A stretch of 64,000 nucleotides of DNA, taken from the NCBI GenBank assembly GCA_019009955.1, contig CM032230.1, positions 33,200,001-33,264,000 of the forward strand, in the 5' to 3' direction. This DNA is from Riptortus pedestris. Lineage: Eukaryota; Arthropoda; Insecta; Hemiptera; Alydidae. Made by a program: the position numbers and the translations under genes. The notes under the pieces were generated by a model. It saw nothing but the letters and a program-made list of their open reading frames with translations. It was not told the DNA's origin and did not search any database. Below, piece by piece: positions 10,710 through 20,613 of the stretch; within the stretch, counting starts at the first letter, position 1; every line of letters begins with the position of its first letter.

Positions 10710-12121
10710 CGTATATTCAAGGGTTGTCTTTTGTTGCCCTGTTTCTTTAAATAAGGAAATGCCATGGATCTGGAATGGAGAATAAGACGACTCATAGATT
10801 TTGCAGTTGTTTCTTTTTACGCAACAACATGAACAAGTACATAAATCCAAAGAAAGGTTTCTGTCTGAGATAAATCCTTCATGTTTAAGAAACGAAGCTT
10901 CCACATGCAGGAGAAAGGAAAATGTTGTGCAAATTACACTTAAAATTTTCAAGGCTTGGTAATTTTTGGTACCAATGACCCTCAGCAAGTCACTGGTGGC
11001 CATTATCAATAGTGCAAGAAACGGGATTTGTGTAGTCTTCATTAACCACGAGGGAAATGCATTTAAATCAACAGCAGGTAGTTGATGGAATATTTCGGAA
11101 CTCGTCAAGTTTTTTATCTTCTAGTGGCACTATCCCAGAAAATCTGCTACAACACACCAAACCCAACCAACACACACTCCCTCTCCAAGAAAAAATCTTC
11201 AACGAAAATGGGTTGATCTGTACATCTTGAAGGAAATGTATAGATGAACCCGCCTGGATGTTAAATAAATAATAATTAGGGGTAATATGATGTCTTCATA
11301 GACTACATGCAAATTAAATGTAGCTTGTTGAGGTCAATATAAATATATTATTTTTAAATTGTTTTCTTGGGTCATCAATTGAAAAGTCTTAATGGATTTG
11401 TAGATCGCAGTTGGATAATTACGCCGTGATTGATTGAGCCATTGAGTGCGTAAGTTGCTGTTGGATTAATCATTTGTGACATGTGATCAACATCCACCCA
11501 CTGCTGGCTCTAGAAATTGGTGGGAGAGGGTAAAATTGCTTCTAGATTAAAGTGGGGGTAGTAAACCGTTTAATGACATTTCGATGGTCTACATGATAAT
11601 ATCGATCTGTAGTTCCCCCAATCGGAATTAATATGAATTAGCCCTTTCAATCAACGCTTATCAATTCGTACCATTACCTACCATTTCGGAAAAGCACTTT
11701 ATGAAGACTCTGCTATCAATATCACTGCTTTCAATAATCTGGAAACCCAAATTGAAATGTCCCCCAAACTCATATATTTCATTAATTAATATAAGGAAAG
11801 AGTGAAAAACGCCACTAGGAACGGAAAGGGTTTTTCTCGCATAAGGAATCTAGTTCATGGTAGAACTCTGCCATTCCTAATCCCTAGCTGACAATAAATA
11901 TGTTTAAAGATGAATAGAATAGATTGACTTCTTGTACACTTCTTATATTTTGATTACTCGATGAACTACAATATCAAGTGGAAGGAGTTTATAGCATCCT
12001 TCATAAAGAGGCTCTAAAATCCTTCATCATAACGAAATCAAAGAAAAATATAGTGAAAAATAGTGAGAATCATAAGTAAAATAAAATGGTAAAGTAATTT
12101 AGAATATTCCAAAAATGCTAA

Positions 12122-12159
<38 letters not shown>

Positions 12160-12820
12160 GAAAGTGAACATATTAGAAACAAATTGATTTAGTCAGTTTG
12201 CCCATAAATATGATAATTTATTATACCTATCCAATGAATTAATGACAATCCACCAGCAGATGCAGTTCACAGGAATCTATTCCAAGTACATCAACGAAAG
12301 ATAATTTTTTGTTGAAATGGTTCCTCTCGTGCCAAACTACAGTTCTTTCACTATGTAAATGCTTTCCTCCTTTCCGAACAGTTATTTTTATCATTCGGCA
12401 TAATATGTTATAAATATTCTATAAATTGCTTTTTAAGTGTTCAATTTACCGTTACTTAGAACTCAAAATAAGCTAGACTTAAATTTGAACTGAATCCAGA
12501 AGGCTGCATGTACTTGCCATGAGTGAAATCCGCGCGAGAATACAGATGTAAAAAAATTGCATTGATTATCGAGTTAGAGAAAAGTATATACACATAGTAT
12601 TTTAGGTCATTAATTGACGGATAAATATGATAATAGAGTATTTTTGATTGGATTCACAATACTGCTAATGATTTTGTACCAGCCAGAATCACCACATTAC
12701 TTTACTTTGCTGAAGAATTTGTAAGAACTGATGAGAATGAAAGTCAATAGGTACAATTTGTTTTATGATTAATATTTATTGACTATAATAATATCATAAT
12801 ATTAATATTATGATTATGAA
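10710..12820. other. no supported gene; one unexplained open frame
   Basis: A 160-codon minus-strand frame (11108-10626) contains a hydrophobic stretch (PFLALLIMATSDLL) and a cysteine cluster (LCTCSCCC). I do not recognise it, and its 3' part overlaps the arm of the inverted-repeat element, so it is probably not a gene. A (TA)n tract lies at 12127-12154. The rest is AT-rich and featureless. Confidence 0.35.
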
Positions 12821-12822
12821 TT

Positions 12823-12937
12823 ATTTAGTGACGAAATTCATTAAATAATATCTTAAGTCCCACCCTGGCTAGAAAAGGGTGGTCACCTGTAGGTAACTCC
12901 AAAGTTCCAAAAGTGGACGTTAATAAATAATAGTAAT
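12823..12937 (+). mobile_element. tRNA-derived SINE, 3' part
   Basis: TTTAGTGACGAAATTCATTAAATAA, CCACCCTGGCTAGAAAAGGG and AAGTGGACGTTAATAAATAA match the body and tail of the full SINE at 53071-53299. The tRNA-like head is missing. Confidence 0.8.
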
Positions 12938-13262
12938 GATTAATATAAATTGAATTTTGTTATGTAGCTCTAACTATCATTGCTTTTTCGTTAAAAATTT
13001 GCATGCTTTTATGTAATTCATTTCTTTTATGTGTTAAAAGTTTTATGAGTTTTTTTAAAAAATTGCAAACGCTTGTCAGGAAAACACACTCATTAGAAGG
13101 AGCATTCTTGTAAAGTTGTGTTTAATAGTACTTAAGAAAAGTGAGAGTTAGAATAAATATATACAAAAAAAAATTCCTGCCTATCACATGAACACAACGT
13201 AGAAAGAAGTATTTGTTTACCCAGTTTGAAAGTGTTTAATCTTTTAATGAGTCTGAACCAGA

Positions 13263-14061
13263 AATTTAGGAAATGACACACCAGACCAACTTGTAAATAC
13301 TGCTTCAAGAGACGAAACTATACCTTTTACATTCTCTAACCTGACTAAACAGACCATTAAAACTATTTTGATAGACGAATCTTATAAAAAATGGGACGAA
13401 AGATAGACAAACACTCCTAAAGGACGACAATTACATAGGTACATACCAACTGTTTACCAGAGACAAAAAATAACACTTAGCAATGCTAAAAAAATTCAAT
13501 TTTTATCAGGACATGGACCTACAAAGAGTTACTTGTACAAATTTAAACTAACAAACACAAATACATGTAAATGTGACAATGAGACTGAACAGACATATGA
13601 CCACCTCTTATATGACTGTACATTACTTGACGGACCAAGAACAAAACTCATCAAGTATATTACTTTACAAAACGGAACATGGCCGACGGACAAACCAAAA
13701 TTTTTACTCAAATTCAACAAGGGATTTAATACATTTATTCAAGATTTGGACACAATTTTGTAGATATATACCTACTGTTGTACACATATGTAATGTTTAC
13801 ATATGCTTTATTTTATTTATTTATTTTTTTACTTTTTTTAATTTATTTTATTGTATTATAATGCTTATAGTTATTATATAAGAAATATTATAATATAATT
13901 AATGAAATGTGTGTAGTATCCAAAGAAGGGAGCACACAACATTTAGATAAATTCCTTCCAGAGGGATACTCTGCGTGGAAAACAGGAGCCTGAACCTCGG
14001 TAACGAAAAGATGAACCAATAAACCAGCCAAAAAAAAAAAAGAAGAAAAAAAAAAAAAGAT
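13263..14061 (+). mobile_element. non-LTR retrotransposon 3' end, copy A
   Basis: A 5'-truncated LINE. The coding part ends at 13763 and includes SGHGPTKSYLYKFKL and CKCDNETEQTYDHLLYDC, the CxC..H..C knuckle that follows the RNase H region in jockey/R1/Loa-type elements. Upstream, the frame has a stop near 13409. The 3' untranslated part includes GAGGGATACTCTGCGTGGA, and an A-rich tail lies at 14031-14060. It is about 85% similar by eye to copy B at 23693-24392. Confidence 0.8.
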
Positions 14062-14733
14062 ACTTAGTACGTTCTTCTAAATTATGTCCCTCTATTTGGA
14101 TTCTAGAAAAAAAAATATCCAGAAATGCATATGATGAAATCATTTCGCAAAGCTGTATTAAAAAATGCTGAATTTCTTTGGCAAGGTGATGAAAATCACG
14201 TTGGTAGAACTTGAGGTATAAAATGCCCGTTAATGAATATTGGAATTCTATGGAAAACTGTTCCAATAGACTGTACCATTACACTAAATTAGACCCTTAG
14301 TATGTTATGGTTTGTATCTCTTTGGTGTATGTTTTGGTGCCGATCCTGTATCGTCAGGATGATGAGTCATCTGAACGACTCACTCTGGATTTGTGTAAAA
14401 AAGGTTCTTTATAAAGAGAGAAACAAAGCCCAGGCTGTTCATAGAACCCTCATTTCCATCTCCCTTTAATTTAAGCCGTAGTCTCTTTTTAGAGCCCCAT
14501 TTTCCTTTTTTTCAAGCTAGGTAATAACAGTTCTATTATACAGTGTAATTTTCACCAACAATAATACTTTATTCAGAGCAAAACCATTTATTCCAACTAG
14601 TCTGAATAATTCATTTTCACTCTCTTAGTTCATCCATTATTTCTTTGGGTATGATGAACCTCTGATTTATATACTTCTATTTTTTATCCTCTTAATTTAA
14701 AATAAAATCATCTTTTGCCTTGTTTATTTTCAG
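14062..14733 (+). other. sequence upstream of kinase exon 1
   Basis: No coding frame of note. It ends in a good 3' splice site (TTGTTTATTTTCAG, AG at 14732-14733), so at least its 3' part is probably a 5' UTR intron. The 5' exon(s) and promoter of the kinase gene were not identified. Confidence 0.45.
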
Positions 14734-14757
14734 ATGTTGCGCTCCAGGTTTAATTAA
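14734..14757 (+). promoter_or_regulatory. upstream micro-ORF abutting the kinase start codon
   Basis: ATG at 14734-14736, seven codons (MLRSRFN) and TAA at 14755-14757. A single G separates the stop from the main ATG. If the 5' leader is spliced as predicted, ribosomes could terminate and reinitiate here. Conservation has not been tested. Confidence 0.35.
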
Positions 14758-14807
14758 GATGGGTGCACACCATTCCTCTAGAAATGATGTCGATCTATCA
14801 GATGAAG
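14734..14807 (+). CDS. STK32: STK32/YANK-type protein kinase, first coding exon
   Basis: The coding start is ATG at 14759-14761 in a good context (AAG before, G after). It encodes MGAHHSSRNDVDLSDE plus the first base of the next codon, and ends at donor GTAATT (14808). The preceding acceptor places the exon start at 14734. Residues G2 and S6 fit an N-myristoylation signal, as in the MGA/MGN starts of vertebrate STK32 kinases. In frame with exon 2 it continues into VNFDHFQILRAIGKGSFGK, which closely matches the start of the STK32 kinase domain. STK32 kinases are AGC-related; their substrates are poorly known. The intron is phase 1. A seven-codon upstream frame (14734-14757) ends one base before the ATG. 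Confidence 0.85.
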
Positions 14808-14955
14808 GTAATTATACAATTTTTCTTTATTATAAATAAATATTTATTTTAGTTTTCATCAGGTTTTACTGAAATGGTTTCGGTTTTGGATTGGTTTAAA
14901 CTAAAATTGACATAAAGGGCGGCAGGGCGGCAGTATCTGTGAATATAATTAAGCT

Positions 14956-15080
14956 TTTAGCAGATTTTCCTTAAGGGAAATCAGCTATTGAGGTCGTACT
15001 CATGACGCGATTTTCGAAATTTTTCTTCAAATGTCCATCGATCCTACCCAGGAGATGACGAAAATGAGGTCCGCTCAAAA

Positions 15081-15119
<39 letters not shown>

Positions 15120-15601
15120 CCTGTTACCACTCTAGCAGCCGCCATTTTTTGTTTTATCGTTACCAAACTTGAAATATAATCGTTTTATACAAAAAGAAAG
15201 ATGAAGTTCGTTAACGGCTAAAATCGGACCAGGGGGAGAGGGGGTTTAGAGGGGGAGAATTTTGAAAATTCTTAAGATCTACGTTATTACGCGTCGGATT
15301 GAAAAATTGTATAGAACCAATCTTATTGCAAATTTAATGTTCTATAAATATTGTTATGTACGTGTTTTCACAATCATGATTATTACCTGAGATATTTGCA
15401 TTTTTTAGTTTTTGGTCCTCAGTAAAGCCCCACTCCTACTCAACTCATATTAACAATATTCTATTATGTCATGAAGCACTTTATTTGAAGCTTAAATACA
15501 AAATATTGTTCTCATTGAACTCTTATGTTTTGAGATTAATGCCACTACGTGGCGCAAGTGGGAAATCTGCTTAGTTCACGCAGCCCCTGCGTGACGGACT
15601 T
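14956..15601 (-). mobile_element. H element copy 4 (full length)
   Basis: Read on the plus strand it starts TTTAGCAGATTTTCCTTAAGG and ends GCAGCCCCTGCGTGACGGACT. A (TA)n tract lies at 15084-15116. G-rich runs (GGGGGAGAGGGGG, 15231-15262) are the complement of the C-rich tract in plus copies. It lies in intron 1 of the kinase gene. Confidence 0.85.
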
Positions 15602-16166
15602 TTTCTATCAGGAAGATAGGTATAAAATTACTACATTTTAGCCAGCTTTCAAGGGAAAGAGGAGATCCTAAGTTGCAGTTCGAGGAGTATTACAGGAATA
15701 CGTGCTTCGAGATGGGAGCTATCCTGATGTATCAAATGACATTTATATTGCTGACTTTATGGGCATCATTGCATAGCAGAAGCAGCACTTGAAGCTCTTA
15801 AGCCCAGTTTTACGACGGTCATTAAAGCATTTAACAGCTCGTACAGGCGTCATACAGCCCCATCAAGAGAAAATGGCACTTTTCATGTCCTTTTATTAAA
15901 ATGTTACTACCAAGACTTTCGTCGGCATAGCTGGGAGCTTAATGTTGTCCTGGGAGTAAAAGTCAAATTTTCTGCCGGTGAGGTAAAGTAAAGAAAACTA
16001 TGATGGGAATATTTGCATAATTTTAATCATCACATAAAATTTGGCCAATTCACAGTTCTGACCAAAGTGACGAACTATAAAGAAAGTATTATCAGAAAAG
16101 CCGTTTAAATCTCAATACCTCGGCATATTACTTACACAGAAAGATATAAACTCAGTAAAGAGGAAC
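15602..16166. other. intron 1 sequence, nothing recognised
   Basis: No repeat shared in the window and no coding evidence. Confidence 0.4.
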
Positions 16167-16646
16167 AACTGTTATTTTGATAAGGATCAATAAAAAGGCC
16201 TTGTCCTCTACAGATTTTAAATATTATGCAGAGTGCACTGTCGGAGTCAACGCGCCATCGTCAGTGCCTGATTAAAGCTGTCTAGTCTGGACCACGACCG
16301 CCGGGCGACTCTAAAACTGACAATTTGGATCCCATGGAAAGAAAATGTCCAATATTACTTTCAAATGAATTATTTTTAAATTAATTGCATCAAAACTTTT
16401 CGTTTATTTAAAATGAGAGTACAAGAGAGTCATATGGTCTCCATATCAAATGTTTTATTCCTTCAGTCGCTCGGCGGTCGTGGTCCAGACTACACAGCTT
16501 TAATCAGGCACTGACGATGGAGCGTTGACTCCGAAACTGGACTCTGCATGATATTAAAAATCAGTAGAGGACATGGCCTTTTTATTGATCCTTATCAATT
16601 GGTTCCTCTACCATCCAGCATACTCCAGATATATAACTGTTATTTT
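16167..16646 (+). mobile_element. Penelope-like element copy 3 with 125-bp inverted terminal repeats
   Basis: The duplication AACTGTTATTTT at 16167-16178 and 16635-16646 flanks body 16179-16634. The left arm (about 16183-16310) and right arm (about 16484-16604) are inverted copies. They cover GGATCAATAAAAAGGCC, the TGCAGAGTGCACT/TGGACTCTGCA region, the hammerhead-like core, and the last codons of the GIY-YIG ORF (VVVQTTQL then stop in the right arm). The terminal repeats therefore reach into the ORF. The 170 bp between the arms is AT-rich and non-coding. Confidence 0.75.
16511..16536 (+). ncRNA. hammerhead-like core in Penelope copy 3
   Basis: CTGACGA (16511-16517), stem II GGAG/CTCC and GAAA (16533-16536). 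It differs from copy 1 only at the position that is free in CUGANGA. The inverted left-arm version near 16238-16263 has GACA instead of GAAA, a core mutation. Confidence 0.35.
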
Positions 16647-16840
16647 ATTATTTATTGACGTCCACGTTGTGCTACTAAGGTCAGTTGCGCCTAACCACCT
16701 TTGGGGCCACCACATTTTGAAGCCAGGATGGGACTAAGCATTTTTTTTAATGAGGTCGTCACTAGATAAGTTTCTTTAGCCCAGATGAGTATCAAACTCC
16801 AAACTCTAAATTTACCAAATGAGGGCCAACCTGAGCCACC
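16647..16840 (-). mobile_element. tRNA-derived SINE (near full length)
   Basis: Minus-strand copy. The tail TTATTTATTGACGTCCAC is at the left, the body CCAGGATGGGAC in the middle, and the head with a B-box-like TTTGATACTCA complement near 16785 and GAGGGCCAACCTGAGCC at the right. It adjoins the target duplication of the Penelope insertion. Confidence 0.7.
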
Positions 16841-16889
16841 AGGAACATAATTGTAATGACAGTGAAAAAATATATTGGTTTATTGGATT

Positions 16890-17117
16890 TCAGACATATG
16901 AATATATTACTAACACAATGACCACACACAAAGCTCCAAAAGCGAGTAGATGTCTAAATTTTAGCTGTGAATTATAGAGCTGATGCAGGGAATTTGCTAT
17001 ATCGGAAGTCATTATTTTCTGATTAATGGTCTTTCTTCCGTTGCCATTAATCAACGGTTCATCCAGCCCTGCCAATCCACCTGCTCCATTCCAATTAGAA
17101 ATTGAGGCCTCAATCAA
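16890..17117 (-). CDS. possible antisense exon with a membrane segment
   Basis: The minus-strand frame reads DEPLINGNGRKTINQKIMTS, then LHQLYNSQLKF and the hydrophobic stretch LLAFGALCVVIVLVIYSYV. A polypyrimidine-rich acceptor-like site (TTCCCGTAG) lies just upstream and a donor-like GTAATA lies within the last codons, so it could be one exon of a type II membrane protein. Codon use looks more like coding DNA than its surroundings. I do not recognise a family. There is no in-frame ATG before the internal ATGACTTCC. A chance frame in an intron is the main alternative. Confidence 0.25.
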   Translation of the reverse strand: MIEASISNWNGAGGLAGLDEPLINGNGRKTINQKIMTSDIANSLHQLYNSQLKFRHLLAFGALCVVIVLVIYSYV

Positions 17118-17630
17118 AACTACGGGAATTATGAGAATGGAAAATTAAAATTTCTACAGCAATTACAGTTAGGTGTGAGCCATCGTAATCTGGTTGCTCA
17201 AGATTCGAGACGTATGTGTAACGAAGCAAGGGAATGTATGGACTGATGTCACAATGAAAGAATAAAACATTTGATATGGGCATTTGACATGACTTCCTTG
17301 TCCTCCCATTTTATATAAATGAATTTTTTTTATGCACTTAATTTAAAATGAATTCATGTGAAATTAATGTTGGATATTTCCGTTCCAATAAATCAAAATT
17401 TCCGTAGAACAAAATTTATAGTTTATCGTGTCAAACAAAAATGCATATATGCAAATTGTTTGTATCTCTAATGTGTAGGGAGAAATTCGCAAGTTTTTAT
17501 TTCTGCTTCTTCCATTTTTGAACAGAAATTAATTATTCACACTGTTTGTTTCATTGCTCATTGATAAGTTTATATTCATTGATAGGCGAAAGAGGCTTCA
17601 AAGAATTATTTTTATTTACTAATAAGTAAA
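17118..17630. other. intron sequence, nothing recognised
   Basis: AT-rich, no repeats or coding evidence. Confidence 0.4.
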
Positions 17631-17634
17631 CGTT

Positions 17635-17833
17635 TTAGCAGATTTCCCCTAGGAAAAATCAGATATTGAGGTTGAACTCAAGAAGTGATTTTCGAAAAGT
17701 TTCTTAGAGTGTTTCAGATTCCCTACCTAGGAAAATCAGGTTCTTTACTGAATTCAGATCCCGGGGGGGGGGGTTATTATGGGTAGGAAAATCGTGAATA
17801 CAAAATATCTCCGTTATTATGAGTTAGGAGGAT
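17635..17833 (-). mobile_element. H element fragment (right end)
   Basis: TTTTAGCAGATTTCCCCTAGG, AAATCAGATATTGAGGTTG and a G run near 17764 match minus-oriented copies. The (TA)n tract and left half are missing. Confidence 0.65.
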
Positions 17834-17879
17834 AAGGTCCCTATTTTTTCTGCCTCTAAAATTGCGAATTCTTCTCCAG

Positions 17880-18415
17880 AAAAGCACTGAGGTAGATAAG
17901 ATTTCTTTTCAATAAAATAGTATCTTAACCTAACTAAAACATCAAAATTTGTAATATTCACTTAATTCTAAAATATACTTCATATATTGGTATCATTTAG
18001 ACAAGTCATTCACAGAATATATTGCTATATCAAGTAAAATTTAGAGACGGGTTGCCTTATTTACAATATCCGAAAATGTCTAGCCCTGAACTCTCTGGAA
18101 ATAGATATTAATTAAACTTCATACTTCTAATGATTCATAGCCACTGAAATCTAATCCTTAAAAATGCTTCCGCTGAAGAAATATTCTATCCGTTATGGTT
18201 TTATCAGGCAGATACCATTATTGTTAATTAATGGCCTCGTTGGAAATGGGCATAGATTTCCCGCCACAAATGGAGCATATATTATAAAGGGAGTGAGAGA
18301 GATGTGGTATATGCCCATTCCTAGCTGACACCATGATTATGGGGTGAGACATAGCGGAGACCTACCAGGATCGGGGCTAGGGGATGGTTATAATGGACAG
18401 CGAAGAAAGGGGTCA
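17880..18415. other. intron sequence, nothing recognised
   Basis: No repeats or coding evidence. Confidence 0.35.
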
Positions 18416-18464
18416 TGGCCCTCTCTCTCAGTCTCTCTCTCTCTCTCACTCTCTCTCTCTCACA

Positions 18465-18522
<58 letters not shown>

Positions 18523-18529
18523 AACACTG

Positions 18530-18623
<94 letters not shown>

Positions 18624-18665
18624 CACACAATACTCTCTCTCTCTCATTCTCTCATTCACTCATTC
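18416..18665. repeat. large (CT)n/(CA)n compound microsatellite
   Basis: Alternating blocks of CT and CA units over about 250 bp, with small interruptions (AACAAACACTGTCA). All six frames stay open because of the dinucleotide repeats; the long serine/leucine/histidine and glutamate/arginine peptides are artefacts. Confidence 0.95.
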
Positions 18666-19750
18666 TTCTTCTTCTCATTATCGAAATATCTTCTTCACTA
18701 ACGAAATGATTCTACCTACTGCTTTTGGAGTGTCTTGATATCAAACGTTGTTATTAAATGTATATATTTATTATAAAATGGTCTTAAACAATTTTTTTGA
18801 AGCAACGAATCCAACTTCTTAGTAAGTGCGTTAAAGAAGAATTTAATAATTGTTTTAAAAAAAAACTATAAATTAGAAGTAGAGTTACACAAGATAAAAT
18901 GCATTTGCTTTACACGCTTACATGAGAATTCCTACGTCTTCTCTAGCATGAATTTTTAATTACAACTCCTCGTATTCTTGGATGAGGTTATGAGAACCTT
19001 AATTGGCGAAATATATATTGTATATATTCAAATTAAAAATCAGATGAGTACAAATAGCTCAACTCACCGGCATATATCTAGAAAATTGGTAATAGAAAAC
19101 AGAAAATTTAAACGACCTTACTTTTTCTTGCCCATTATACTTCGTTCAGTTCATTGGTATTAACTTCGTATGGTAATAACTCAAGCGAAATATTGGGGAG
19201 ATAGTGAATGACAGTTCTGAACATATTTCTATGAGTAACTCCTATTCTTGTGATCATTTTAAAAACAACTGGAGTGGCACCTTAATGCACCTTTTTACTC
19301 ATATAATATTAAATATACAAAATTTGTTCATTTGAATGTTATCTCCATTCATGCATCGGGTCAAAAAATGTCACAGAATATAATTTATAGATCTTTTCAT
19401 TATAAGCAAAAAAAGGTTCTAAACAAAATGTTGTACTCCCACCTCCTCTCCTCAGCTTTAGCCAATTTTGATGAATAAGGAAGTTACAACAGTCCTAAAT
19501 ATGAATTGTCAACATTATAAGGCTAGTGGTTTTTGAGTTATATACGTCAAGAAATGCCGAATCGGTTTTGTTAAGTCCAATACGCATAAATCTATTATAA
19601 TCTGGATACCGCAAATTCGTTCATTTACAATACTTCCTTTACTTCGTATTAGGAAGTAAAAATCCTTTTCATCTGGTAAATAAATGGGGGAAGATAGATT
19701 CTAGATACAATCATAGAAATTCTACTTTTGAGGCTGCATCGCTGGGAAGT
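18666..19750. other. intron sequence, nothing recognised
   Basis: AT-rich, no repeats shared in the window. Confidence 0.4.
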
Positions 19751-19920
19751 ATTTTCATTGAGACGACTTCGGTTATCTGCTCCAGCGATTAGAATGTTTG
19801 TTGGTTTTCAAATTTTCGATGAAAATGCGTCCATCGAAGGATGGCATTTCCATCGAAAATTTGCAAACCAACAAACATTCCAACCTCTGGAGCAGATAGC
19901 CGAAGTCCTCTCAATGAAAT
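19751..19920. repeat. near-perfect long hairpin, about 170 bp
   Basis: The left arm runs from TTTTCATTGAGACGACTTCG to AAATTTTCGATGAAAATG. The right arm is its reverse complement with about 7 mismatches in 72 positions, ending CGAAGTCCTCTCAATGAAA. The inner part CCATC-GAAG-GATGG closes a 4-nt loop. RNA from either strand would fold into a stem of about 80 bp. It may be a fold-back MITE or a hairpin-RNA source. It lies in kinase intron 1. Confidence 0.8.
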
Positions 19921-20507
19921 TATAGAAATGCTTTTCGCATTCGAAACATGCTAAAAACTAAATTCCTCTGTGACTAGCACAAATGTATTTTGATGTAGTT
20001 ACATCTCGTGCTCCTCCGATATACACTGCCTATAACCGTAATTTGTATCCATGGCATCCAATAATTAAGTTTACACTGCCCGCTCAGGTCTAACTAATTG
20101 GCTTGCCTTGTGACCTTCATCGTGATCAATGTTCTTGGTGCTCCAACGAACTAGTCAATCATAACGGAAATTTTGAATAAATTAAGTGTTTTTGTGAACA
20201 TGTAAGTACATGTACCTTTTTGAGGGTAGGTGTGATTTTATTTAAGGAAAATTTAGAAGCTCTAAACATAACTTCACCAGAGAAAGCCACATACATGGGG
20301 ATTCAACGTTTGCTGGAAATTCCACTCATAAAAGTATGATCTCAAATTCGAATTTAATTACTTTTATGATTTCTACTCGCGCTGTAAAGTTAGAAAGATT
20401 AATCACTGAAGCTAATGCATAACGTTCAAAGAACGTCGCGATTTGTTTGCAATCTGAAAAAAGAAATATTCAGGATTTTACATGATTGCTCAGCAGTAGG
20501 TATATAT
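19921..20507. other. intron sequence, nothing recognised
   Basis: No repeats or coding evidence. Confidence 0.4.
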
Positions 20508-20613
20508 TACTATTATTTATTAACGTCCACTTTTTGCAACTTAGGCTAATTGGGACGGGTTATCTACAGGTTACCACCCTTTTCTAGCCAGGGTGGGACT
20601 CAGGATGTTGTTG
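20508..20613 (-). mobile_element. tRNA-derived SINE, 3' part
   Basis: TTATTTATTAACGTCCACTT, CCTTTTCTAGCCAGGGTGGG and ACTCAGGATG match the tail and body of the full copies in reverse. The head is absent. Confidence 0.8.

Noticed and set aside
10626..11108. 160-codon minus-strand frame with a hydrophobic stretch
   Set aside because: No recognised family, no splice context, and it overlaps an inverted-repeat arm of a transposable element.
18321..18738. Several 100-120 codon frames rich in serine/leucine/histidine/threonine or arginine/glutamate
   Set aside because: They are translations of (CT)n and (CA)n microsatellites in all frames.
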